From Rhodospira sp. (GTDB lineage Bacteria > Pseudomonadota > Alphaproteobacteria > Rhodospirillales > Rhodospirillaceae): 5,794 bases of DNA. Positions 1 through 5,778 of this stretch are shown here, piece by piece. The position numbers and the translations under genes are program-made. The notes beneath the pieces are model-generated. The model saw nothing but the letters and a program-made list of their open reading frames with translations. It did no database searches and was not told where the DNA came from. The stretch spans positions 1 to 5,794 of the forward strand of contig JANQGN010000148.1 in NCBI GenBank assembly GCA_028277295.1, read 5' to 3'. The stretch's first letter is position 1. Every line of letters starts with the position of its first letter.

Positions 1-43
1 AGGCGCGGCGCGGTTCATCCCGGCCCGCACAAGGACCAATCAA

Positions 44-247
44 ATGCCCAAGATGAAAACCAAGAGCGCGGCGAAGAAGCGCTTTCGACTGACCGGCACC
101 GGCAAGGTGCGCGCCAACGTGGCCTACAAGCGCCACATGCTGCGCAACAAGCCCCAGAAGATGAAGCGGCAGGCCCGCGGTACCTTCATCCTGTGCGATG
201 CGGACGCGACCATCGTCAAGCGTAACTTCCTGCCCTACGGCCGCTGA
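44..247 (+). CDS. rpmI: Large ribosomal subunit protein bL35
   Basis: This 67-residue, very basic protein is a structural component of the 50S subunit that packs against 23S rRNA. It shows the family pattern throughout: 'MPKMKTKSAAKKRF' at the N-terminus, 'GTGKVRANVAYKRHML' around residues 18-33, a Lys/Arg-rich 'NKPQKMKRQAR' segment, and a C-terminal 'RNFLPYGR'. The length matches the family's usual 60-70 residues. The start is supported by AAGGA at 31-35, eight bases upstream of the ATG. The gene lies 82 nt upstream of rplT on the same strand, the usual pairing; infC often precedes it in bacteria, but only 43 nt of upstream sequence is present, so that cannot be checked. The TGA stop lies inside a small perfect inverted repeat. 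Identity is essentially certain. Confidence 0.98.
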   Translation: MPKMKTKSAAKKRFRLTGTGKVRANVAYKRHMLRNKPQKMKRQARGTFILCDADATIVKRNFLPYGR

Positions 248-263
248 TCGTCGTTGTCGATCA
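245..263 (+). other. Small inverted repeat over the rpmI stop codon
   Basis: TGATCG (245-250) and CGATCA (258-263) are perfect complements separated by a 7-nt loop, and the left arm contains the rpmI TGA. No T-run follows, so it does not look like a terminator, and rplT continues 67 nt downstream. A second tiny hairpin, ATCCG-TTC-CGGAT, sits at 290-302 just before the rplT ribosome-binding site. These may shape or process the rpmI-rplT mRNA. The stems are visible in the sequence; any role is inference. Confidence 0.35.
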
Positions 264-329
264 TGACCGAGGGCGCACCCTGGTTTCGCATCCGTTCCGG
301 ATTCCTTCCGTCCGTCAGGAGAACGTCCC

Positions 330-686
330 ATGCCCCGCGCTAAGGGCGGCACCACCAACCACGCCCGCCACAAGAAGATTCTCAAGCTGGCCAAGGGCTA
401 CCGTGGCCGCCATTCCACCAATTACCGGATCGCCATTGAGAAGGTCGAGAAGGGCCTTCAGTACGCCTATCGCGATCGGCGCCAGCGCAAGCGTGATTTC
501 CGCAGTCTCTGGATCCAGCGGATCAATGCCGGCGCGCGCGAGCACGGATTGACGTACAGCGTTCTGATCGATGGCCTCAAGAAGGCCGGGATCGAACTGG
601 ACCGCAAGGTTCTGGCTGACTTGGCCGTGCACGAGCCAGACGCCTTCGGCAAGCTTTGCGAGCAGGCCCAGGCGGCGCGCGCCTAA
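330..686 (+). CDS. rplT: Large ribosomal subunit protein bL20
   Basis: This 118-residue basic protein binds 23S rRNA directly and is needed early in 50S assembly. The long basic N-terminal extension (residues 1-60) contains 'HARHKKILKLAKGYRGR' and 'YAYRDRRQRKRDFRSLWIQRIN'. The globular C-terminal domain contains 'HGLTYSVLIDGLKKAGIELDRKVLADLAVHEPDAF', which is close to textbook for the family. The length of 118 is the usual one. AGGAGA at 317-322 lies seven bases before the ATG and fixes the start. The residues just after the initiator, 'PRAKGGTTN', differ from the more usual 'R(V)KRGVTA' pattern, a mild divergence. In Escherichia coli bL20 represses translation of its own operon; nothing here shows whether that holds in this organism. 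pheST lies downstream on the same strand, as in many bacteria. Confidence 0.98.
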   Translation: MPRAKGGTTNHARHKKILKLAKGYRGRHSTNYRIAIEKVEKGLQYAYRDRRQRKRDFRSLWIQRINAGAREHGLTYSVLIDGLKKAGIELDRKVLADLAVHEPDAFGKLCEQAQAARA

Positions 687-935
687 GGCGCCATCCTCCT
701 TTGGCGCGGCCCTGGTCCCCTCTCTTCGGGACCCGGCCGGCCGCCGTGTCGCAAGGGCCGCCCCCGATGACGGAGGCGGCCCTCATGCGTTGGGCGCATG
801 TCTCCCATGCCTCTGGCGCCGTGTGGCGTGGTCCAGCGGCTTTTCTTCGCGCCGACCGGATGGTATCCGACCCCTGACGTCGAGCCTCCACGGCCCGTGT
901 TTCGTTTCCCCATCGACCCGTCGACCGGAGTATCC
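687..935 (+). promoter_or_regulatory. Structured rplT-pheS intergenic leader
   Basis: This 249-nt stretch between rplT and pheS has no conserved gene but is dense in inverted repeats. They are GCGCCA/TGGCGC (688-693 with 702-707), GGTCCC/GGGACC (714-719 with 728-733), a 9-bp stem at 754-783 and a 6-bp stem at 784-800. None is followed by a T-run, so none is a canonical intrinsic terminator. A short open frame (ATG 785, TGA 875-877, 30 codons) has CGGAGG at 771-776, eight bases upstream. It has two Trp codons and only one Phe codon, unlike the Phe-rich pheM leader peptide of E. coli. Control of pheST by this leader is a reasonable guess from position and from the enterobacterial precedent, not something the sequence proves. 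No convincing -35/-10 pair was seen. Confidence 0.35.
754..783 (+). other. Strong GC-rich hairpin in the pheST leader
   Basis: AGGGCCGCC (754-762) pairs perfectly with GGCGGCCCT (775-783). After one mismatch (763 with 774) two more pairs form (764-765 with 772-773), leaving a 6-nt loop. The right side of the structure contains the CGGAGG (771-776) that serves as the ribosome-binding site of the short frame starting at 785, so folding would tend to hide that site. A second stem, CATGCG (784-789) with CGCATG (795-800), abuts it. The pairing is seen directly; a regulatory role is inference. Confidence 0.4.
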
Positions 936-2012
936 ATGGAAAACCTGGAGACACTGCGCGCCGAGGTTGTCGCCGCCGTGGCGGCCGCGCCCGACCTGGC
1001 CGCCCTGGAGGAGACCCGTGTCTCGGCCCTCGGCAAGAAAGGCCGCATCACCGCCCTGATGAAATCCCTTGGCGGCATGGATCCGGAGGCGCGCAAGGTC
1101 GCGGGCCAGGCGATGAACCGGCTCAAGGACGCGGTCGCTCAGGCCATTGAGGCGCGCCGCGCCGCCCTGGAGGCCGCCGAACTGAACGCGCGCCTGGTGC
1201 GCGAGCACATCGATGTGACCCTGCCGGCCCGTCCGCAGGGGGGCGGGTCGATCCATCCCATTAGCCAGACCTGGGATGAGGTCGTGGCGATCTTTGGGCA
1301 AATGGGCTTCGCGGTGGCCGAGGGCCCGGATATCGAGGACGATTTTCATAACTTCACCGCCTTGAACTTCCCGCCAGGTCACCCGGCGCGGGAGATGCAC
1401 GATACCTTCTTCCTGCCGGAGCGCGAGGACGGGTCGCGCCATGTGCTGCGCACGCACACCTCGCCGGTGCAGGTACGCACGATGCTCGGTCAGGCGCCGC
1501 CGATCCGTGTCCTGGCGCCGGGCCGCACCTATCGCAGCGACTCCGACATGACCCACACCCCCATGTTCCATCAGTTCGAGGGCCTGGTCATCGATCGGAC
1601 CACGCACATGGGGCACCTCAAGGGCTGCCTGCAGGAGTTTGTGCAGGCGTACTTTGAGGTGGACAACGTTCCCATGCGCTTTCGGCCGTCGTTCTTCCCC
1701 TTCACCGAGCCGTCGGCCGAGGTGGACATCGGCTGTTCCCGCAAGGGGGGCGAACTGCGCATTGGGGCTGGCGACGACTGGCTGGAGATCCTCGGCTGCG
1801 GCATGGTTCATCCGAACGTGCTGCGCGCCTGCGGTCTGGATCCCGAAGAGGTCCAGGGGTTCGCCTTTGGCGTGGGGCTGGAGCGCATCGCCATGCTCAA
1901 GTACGGCATTCCCGATTTGCGCACGTTCTTCGACTCTGACCTGCGCTGGCTGCGCCACTACGGATTCGCGGCGCTCGACGTGCCGACGCTGCATGGAGGG
2001 CTGGCGCGATGA
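936..2012 (+). CDS. pheS: Phenylalanyl-tRNA synthetase alpha subunit
   Basis: PheS is the catalytic subunit of the cytoplasmic alpha2-beta2 class II enzyme that activates Phe with ATP and charges tRNA-Phe. From ATG 936 it is 358 residues, normal for the family. Residues 1-90 form the helical, coiled-coil-like tRNA-contacting arm. The catalytic core then shows motif 1 ('GFAVAEGPDIEDDFHNFTAL', 124-143), motif 2 ('RVLAPGRTYRSDSDMTHTPM' then FHQFEG, 191-216) and motif 3 ('GFAFGVGLER', 308-317). Ala310 matches E. coli Ala294, which shapes the Phe pocket. GGAG at 927-930, five bases upstream, supports this start. The frame stays open to ATG 798, but that would add 46 residues with no family resemblance and no ribosome-binding site. 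The stop overlaps the pheT start. Confidence 0.97.
   Translation: MENLETLRAEVVAAVAAAPDLAALEETRVSALGKKGRITALMKSLGGMDPEARKVAGQAMNRLKDAVAQAIEARRAALEAAELNARLVREHIDVTLPARPQGGGSIHPISQTWDEVVAIFGQMGFAVAEGPDIEDDFHNFTALNFPPGHPAREMHDTFFLPEREDGSRHVLRTHTSPVQVRTMLGQAPPIRVLAPGRTYRSDSDMTHTPMFHQFEGLVIDRTTHMGHLKGCLQEFVQAYFEVDNVPMRFRPSFFPFTEPSAEVDIGCSRKGGELRIGAGDDWLEILGCGMVHPNVLRACGLDPEEVQGFAFGVGLERIAMLKYGIPDLRTFFDSDLRWLRHYGFAALDVPTLHGGLAR
1995..2000 (+). promoter_or_regulatory. pheT ribosome-binding site inside pheS
   Basis: GGAGGG lies within the last codons of pheS, eight bases before the pheT ATG at 2009. With the ATGA stop/start overlap it indicates translational coupling, which would help keep alpha and beta subunits equimolar. 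It also fixes the pheT start. Confidence 0.8.
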
Positions 2013-4417
2013 AGTTCACCCTGTCCTGGTTGAGGGAGCACCTGGAGACCGACGCGTCCCTGGAGGTCATCGCCGAACGGCTGACCATGCTCGGCCTGGA
2101 GGTCGAGGAGATCATCGATCTGCGCACCGTGCTGGCGCCGTTCACCGTGGCCGAGGTGGTGACCGCCGACAAGCATCCCGACGCCGATCGCCTGAAGCTG
2201 TGCAGCGTGCGCACGGGTGATGGGGGGCCGGACCTGAAGATCGTCTGCGGCGCGCCCAATGCCCGCGCTGGCCTCAAGGTGGTGCTGGCGCGGCCCGGCA
2301 TGACCATTCCGGAGAGCGGCCAGGTGCTCAAGGCCGGACGCATCCGGGGCGTGGAGAGCCAGGGCATGATGTGCTCGTCGCGCGAACTGGGCCTGGGCGA
2401 CGATCACAGCGGCATCATCGAACTGCCCGCTGGCGCCCCCCTGGGCGCCAGCGTGGCCGACGTGTTGCCGCTGGATCCGATGATCGACATCGCCATCACG
2501 CCGAACCGGGCCGACTGCCTGGGCGTGCGCGGCGTGGCGCGGGACCTGGCGGCCGCCGGTATCGGCGGCCTGAAGCCCCTGACCATCGAGCCCGTCCCCG
2601 GCACCTTTGACAGTCCCGTGCGGGTGACCCATGGCCTGGACGACGCCACCCGTGACGCGTGCCCCCTGTTTGTCGGCCGCTACATCCGAGGCGTGACCAA
2701 TGGCGACAGCCCGCGGTGGGTCAGGGATCGGCTGACGGCCATTGGCCTGCGGCCGATCTCGGCCCTGGTCGACATGACCAACCTGATCTCCCACCAGTTC
2801 GGCCGTCCGCTGCATGTGTTCGACGCCGACAAGCTGACCGGCGACATCCACCCGCGCCTGGCGCGGCCGGGCGAGTCCCTCGTGGCGCTGGACGAAAAGG
2901 CGTATGCCCTTGAGACCGGTGACGTGGTGATCGCCGATGACGCCGGCCCGCAGGCCCTGGGTGGGGTCATGGGGGGCCTGGATACGGGCTGCTCCGGGGC
3001 TACGGTGAACGTGTTCCTGGAATCGGCGCTGTTTGACTCCCGGCGCGTCGCCGCCACCGGCCGCCGCCTGAGCCTCGACAGTGACGCGCGCTACCGGTTC
3101 GAGCGCGGCGTCGATCCCGAGAGCGCCGTCTCGGGTGCCGAGATCGCCACGCGCTTGATCCTGGAGTGGTGTGGCGGCGAGGCGTCCCATCTCATGGTCG
3201 TCGGGCAGGTGCCGGCCTGGCGTACCGAGGTGTCGCTGGATCCGATGCGGGTGCGGCGCCTGTGCGGCGTGTCGGTGACCGGCCCCGAGTGCCGGCGGAT
3301 CCTGACGGACCTGGGCTGCGATGTGATCGGCGAGAACGAGGATGGCGCGCTGACCGTGTTGCCACCGTCCTGGCGGGCGGACATCACGGGCGAGCATGAC
3401 CTGGTGGAGGAGGTGGCCCGCGTTCGCGGCTACGACGCCATTCCCACCGTTTCGCTGCCGCGCGAGCCCATGCCCAAGCCGGTGCTGACCGAGACGCAGA
3501 CACGGCGGGTCACCGCCCGGCGGACCCTGGCGGCGCGCGGCCTGAACGAGTGCGTGACCTGGTCGTTCCTGCCCAGGGCGCATGCCGAGGCGTTCGGGGG
3601 TGGTCGGCCCGCGCTGGACCTGGCCAATCCCATCAGCAGCGACCTTGACGCCATGCGGCCGTCGATCCTGCCCAATCTGGCCATGGCGGCGCAGCGCAAC
3701 GCGGATCGCGGTGTGCCCAACGCCGCGCTGTTCGAGGTGGGACCGCAGTTCGACGGTGGCGAGCCGGGCGAGCAGACGATGGTGGCCGCTGGCCTGCGCG
3801 CCGGCTCCAGTGGCCCCCGTCACTGGGATACGGCCCCGCGCCTGGTGGATGTCTTCGACGCCAAGGCCGACGCGCTGGCGGCGCTGGCGGCGGCGGGGGC
3901 GCCCGTGGCCAGCCTGCAGACGGTGGCGGGGGCGCCGGCCTGGTACCACCCGGGCCGCTCCGGGTCCCTCAAGTTGGGACCGAAGGTCCTGGCGTGGTTT
4001 GGCGAGGTGCATCCGGGTGTCCTCAAGACCCTGGACGTCAAGGGCCCGATGGTCGCCTTCGAAGTCTTCCTGGAGGTGGTGCCGGCGGCCAAGCCGAAGC
4101 TCACCAAGGCGCGGCCGCTGCTGAACGCCAGCGCCTTCCAGCCGGTGGAGCGGGACTTTGCCTTCCTGGTGGATGACGGGGTCGCCGCCGAGGCGATGGT
4201 CCGCGCGGCCAGGGGCGCCGACAAGGGCCTCATCGCCGACGTGGCGGTGTTCGACGTCTACCAGGGCGAGCGCCTGGAGCAGGGGCGCAAGTCGGTGGCC
4301 TTGTGCGTCACCTTGCAGCCGCGCGACCGGACCCTGACTGACGAGGAGATCGAGGCCGCCGGCGCGAAAGTGGTGGCGGCGGTCGCCAAGGCCACGGGCG
4401 CGGAGTTGAGGGGGTAG
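2009..4417 (+). CDS. pheT: Phenylalanyl-tRNA synthetase beta subunit
   Basis: PheT is the 802-residue partner of PheS; it binds tRNA-Phe and edits mischarged Tyr-tRNA-Phe. In order: an N-terminal OB-fold tRNA-binding domain (about 40-150, with 'HPDADRLKLCSV' at 56-67 and 'SQGMMCSSRELGL' at 117-129); 'TPNRADCLGVRGVARDLAA' (164-182); the B3/B4 editing domain (about 210-380) with His269 in 'PLHVFD', 'GGVMGG' (318-323), Glu338 in 'LESALF' and 'DARYRFERGVDP' (359-370); the B5 domain with 'PSWRADI' (453-459) and 'EEVARVRGYDAIP' (467-479); a catalytic-like core; and a C-terminal FDX-ACB anticodon-binding domain from about 706 ('FQPVERDFAF', 710-719). Length and domain order are complete. The editing residues usually cited for this family appear present. 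It overlaps pheS by 4 nt and has its own ribosome-binding site. Confidence 0.97.
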   Translation: MKFTLSWLREHLETDASLEVIAERLTMLGLEVEEIIDLRTVLAPFTVAEVVTADKHPDADRLKLCSVRTGDGGPDLKIVCGAPNARAGLKVVLARPGMTIPESGQVLKAGRIRGVESQGMMCSSRELGLGDDHSGIIELPAGAPLGASVADVLPLDPMIDIAITPNRADCLGVRGVARDLAAAGIGGLKPLTIEPVPGTFDSPVRVTHGLDDATRDACPLFVGRYIRGVTNGDSPRWVRDRLTAIGLRPISALVDMTNLISHQFGRPLHVFDADKLTGDIHPRLARPGESLVALDEKAYALETGDVVIADDAGPQALGGVMGGLDTGCSGATVNVFLESALFDSRRVAATGRRLSLDSDARYRFERGVDPESAVSGAEIATRLILEWCGGEASHLMVVGQVPAWRTEVSLDPMRVRRLCGVSVTGPECRRILTDLGCDVIGENEDGALTVLPPSWRADITGEHDLVEEVARVRGYDAIPTVSLPREPMPKPVLTETQTRRVTARRTLAARGLNECVTWSFLPRAHAEAFGGGRPALDLANPISSDLDAMRPSILPNLAMAAQRNADRGVPNAALFEVGPQFDGGEPGEQTMVAAGLRAGSSGPRHWDTAPRLVDVFDAKADALAALAAAGAPVASLQTVAGAPAWYHPGRSGSLKLGPKVLAWFGEVHPGVLKTLDVKGPMVAFEVFLEVVPAAKPKLTKARPLLNASAFQPVERDFAFLVDDGVAAEAMVRAARGADKGLIADVAVFDVYQGERLEQGRKSVALCVTLQPRDRTLTDEEIEAAGAKVVAAVAKATGAELRG

Positions 4418-4436
4418 CGGGCGCCGCCAGCGCCCG
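4418..4436 (+). terminator. Possible terminator after pheT
   Basis: CGGGCGC (4418-4424) and GCGCCCG (4430-4436) form a perfect 7-bp GC stem with a 5-nt loop, starting at the base after the pheT TAG. The tail is only weakly T-rich (TGTCCTT, 4437-4443), so termination may be partial and the next gene could receive read-through. Position directly after the operon's last synthetase gene favours the call; the poor T-run argues against it. Confidence 0.45.
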
Positions 4437-4472
4437 TGTCCTTCCGCGCCGTGATTGATCGGAGACCCTACC

Positions 4473-4883
4473 ATGGCCACCATTCGCCCGCCCCAGGACC
4501 CGGAGAGCGATCCGCGCGTCAAGGCGGTGTTCGACGATATCCGCGCCACGCGGAACACCGATTTCATCAACAACGTCTGGCGCTATCTGGCCTTCGACCC
4601 CGCCTTGCTGGAAAGCGTGTGGGCGGACATCAAGGCGGTGATGGCCACGCCCTCGGCGCTGGACCCGAAGACCAAGGAAATGGTCTATGTGGCGGTGTCC
4701 ATCGCCAACGGCTGCGACTACTGCACCCACTCGCACACGGCGGCGGCCAGGGCCAAGGGCATGACCGAGGCCGAGCACGCCGATCTGTTGCGCGTCATCG
4801 GCACGGCATCGCGCCTGAATGCGCTGCTGAACGGCCTGCACATCCCGGTGGACGCGGTCTACGAGGCCGACGGGTCGGGCTGA
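4473..4883 (+). CDS. AhpD-like / carboxymuconolactone decarboxylase-family protein
   Basis: This 136-residue, probably cytoplasmic protein has no signal peptide or membrane segment. Its core reads 'KEMVYVAVSIANGCDYC' followed by THSH (68-88). Glu69, Cys81, Cys84 and His88 are spaced exactly as the catalytic Glu, CxxC and His of AhpD alkylhydroperoxidase (E-x11-C-x2-C-x3-H). A redox-active thiol role is therefore more likely than true carboxymuconolactone decarboxylase activity, but the substrate and partner cannot be told. The family forms trimers or hexamers of helical subunits. The start is ATG 4473, with GGAGA at 4461-4465 seven bases before; a TTG at 4455 would place that site inside the gene, so it was rejected. 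It begins 55 nt after pheT, beyond a hairpin, and converges with pncA. No specific gene name is justified. Confidence 0.85.
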   Translation: MATIRPPQDPESDPRVKAVFDDIRATRNTDFINNVWRYLAFDPALLESVWADIKAVMATPSALDPKTKEMVYVAVSIANGCDYCTHSHTAAARAKGMTEAEHADLLRVIGTASRLNALLNGLHIPVDAVYEADGSG

Positions 4884-4913
4884 GCGGCGGTCGCCTCCAA
4901 GACCTTGCGCACC

Positions 4914-4951
4914 GGCCGGGCCGCGGGGGTGCCGGGCCCGCTCACCCGGCC
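4914..4951. terminator. GC-rich inverted repeat between convergent genes
   Basis: GGCCGGG (4914-4920) pairs with CCCGGCC (4945-4951), and inside it GCGGG (4923-4927) pairs with CCCGC (4937-4941). Together they form a two-step stem of 12 pairs with a small internal loop. It sits in the 58-nt gap between the two convergent stops and covers the last codons of pncA. No T-run lies on either side, so it is not a canonical intrinsic terminator. It may still slow or end transcription from both directions, or limit 3' decay. Confidence 0.35.
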
Positions 4952-5595
4952 AGGGTCTCGGCGGTGGCGAGCGTCACGCCCGCGCCGCGCATGTCGCTCA
5001 TGGCCGCGTCCAGCGAGCCGTCGAGGTCGATGGCCCGGCAGGCGTCCTCCACCAGCGTCACGGCCAGGCCGACCTTACGGCCGTCCATGGCGGAATAGGC
5101 GACACAGAAGTCCGTCGCCAGGCCACAGAGGACGATATGGCGGAGTCCCCGGTCCGACAGGTACCCGGCCAGGCCAGTGGCGGTCGCGCGGTCGTTCTCG
5201 AAGAACGCTGAGTAGGAATCGATGCCGGGCCGGAACCCCTTGCGCACGATCATCTGCGCCCGGGTCACCTCCAGGTCGGGATGGAACGCGGCGCCAGGGG
5301 TGCCCTGGACGCAATGGTCGGGCCACAGTACCTGGGGACCATAGGGCATCTCGGCCATGGAAAAGGGCGCCGCGCCCGCGTGGGCGGAAGCGAAGGAGGA
5401 ATGGCCCGGCGGGTGCCAGTCCTGGGTCAGCACCACGGTCGAGAACCGGTCCGCGAGGCGGTTGACAACGGGGACCACGGCGTCGCCGTCGTTCACAGCC
5501 AGGGCGCCGCCAGGGCAGAAGTCCACCTGTACGTCGATGATGACCAGGGCGGTGTCGTCTGGCATCCCGGAGGACCTCGGAGGGGTGGGCGGCAT
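4942..5595 (-). CDS. pncA: Nicotinamidase (nicotinamide deamidase)
   Basis: PncA is a cytoplasmic isochorismatase-fold hydrolase that converts nicotinamide to nicotinate plus ammonia, feeding NAD salvage through the Preiss-Handler route. It has 217 residues, close to the E. coli enzyme. The catalytic triad is visible: Asp21 in 'VIIDVQVDF', Lys119 in 'VRKGF' and Cys164 in 'LATDFCV'. Metal ligands are Asp59 and His61 in 'TQDWHPPGH' and His94 in 'WPDHCVQGT'. 'GIDSYSAFF' (124-132) is also typical. A nearby ATG at 5565 would remove ten residues ('MPPTPPRSSG') that look non-conserved, but AGGAGA on the minus strand, eight bases upstream of 5595, favours the longer form. It converges on the AhpD-like gene; no other NAD-salvage gene is in the window. 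Pyrazinamide is a known alternative substrate of the family. Confidence 0.95.
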   Translation of the reverse strand: MPPTPPRSSGMPDDTALVIIDVQVDFCPGGALAVNDGDAVVPVVNRLADRFSTVVLTQDWHPPGHSSFASAHAGAAPFSMAEMPYGPQVLWPDHCVQGTPGAAFHPDLEVTRAQMIVRKGFRPGIDSYSAFFENDRATATGLAGYLSDRGLRHIVLCGLATDFCVAYSAMDGRKVGLAVTLVEDACRAIDLDGSLDAAMSDMRGAGVTLATAETLAG

Positions 5596-5603
5596 GGGCG
5601 AAC

Positions 5604-5609
5604 TCTCCT
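5604..5609 (-). promoter_or_regulatory. pncA ribosome-binding site
   Basis: Read on the minus strand this is AGGAGA, eight bases before the ATG whose first base is 5595. It is clearly better than the GAGG that precedes the internal ATG at 5565, so it decides the pncA start. Confidence 0.7.
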
Positions 5610-5648
5610 AGCTGCGGCGCTTCTCCGCGCGCCACGGTCGATACCGCG

Positions 5649-5678
5649 AGTGTGCGCGACCGAGCGGCCGGGTGTCAA
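5649..5678 (-). promoter_or_regulatory. Possible pncA promoter
   Basis: On the minus strand a consensus -35 hexamer TTGACA occupies 5678-5673. After an 18-nt spacer comes CACACT at 5654-5649, which matches the TATAAT consensus at only three positions. Transcription would start roughly 45 nt upstream of the pncA ATG. The -35 is strong and well placed; the -10 is weak, so this is tentative. Confidence 0.3.
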
Positions 5679-5749
5679 AGCACGGCGGGGCGGCGCCAGG
5701 GCTCTGAACTCGGATGACAGATCCGTTAGGTTGCTCGTTTCCGTTGGAG

Positions 5750-5778
5750 ATCCTTCGCACCCTTTGGGTGCTCAGGAT
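5750..5778. repeat. Palindromic REP-like intergenic element
   Basis: ATCCT (5750-5754) pairs with AGGAT (5774-5778), and GCACCC (5757-5762) pairs with GGGTGC (5766-5771) across a TTT loop. A symmetric 2x2 mismatch (TC/TC) lies between the two stems. The outer sequence 'ATCCTTCG...CTCAGGATGAGG' matches the style of small palindromic intergenic repeats that I recall as abundant in alphaproteobacterial genomes. A partial look-alike, CTCGGATGA, lies at 5709-5717, followed by ATCCG at 5721-5725. The palindrome is seen directly. That it is a dispersed family is inferred from memory of similar motifs; only one full copy is in the window. The rest of the 199-nt stretch 5596-5794 shows no gene. Confidence 0.55.

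Noticed and set aside
693..702. ATCCTCCTTT after rplT, resembling the 3' end of 16S rRNA (anti-Shine-Dalgarno)
   Set aside because: It could pair with GGAGG-type sites in the same mRNA, but the match is short, lies in a hairpin loop and is easily expected by chance.
785..877. Classical pheM-type Phe-rich leader peptide
   Set aside because: The short frame here contains a single Phe codon, and no terminator with a T-run follows. It is not an E. coli-style attenuator, although it is kept as a possible uORF.
571..1059. 162-codon plus-strand frame spanning the rplT end, leader and pheS start
   Set aside because: It overlaps two certain genes out of frame and its Arg/Pro-rich translation is typical of a shifted high-GC frame.
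783..1994. 403-codon open frame on the minus strand opposite pheS
   Set aside because: Same codon-register artefact as the frame opposite pheT, with no recognisable domains.
4455..4472. TTG start at 4455 for the AhpD-like gene
   Set aside because: The ribosome-binding site GGAGA (4461-4465) would lie inside the gene; it is well placed for ATG 4473.
1958..4573. 871-codon open frame on the minus strand opposite pheT
   Set aside because: It is in exact antisense codon register with pheT and stays open because pheT lacks TTA, CTA and TCA codons. Its His/Gly/Arg/Gln-rich translation resembles no family I know, and pheT is unmistakable.
5075..5635. 186-codon minus-strand frame overlapping pncA
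   Set aside because: It overlaps pncA in another frame, is Arg/Pro/Gly-rich and has no domain; pncA has all catalytic residues.
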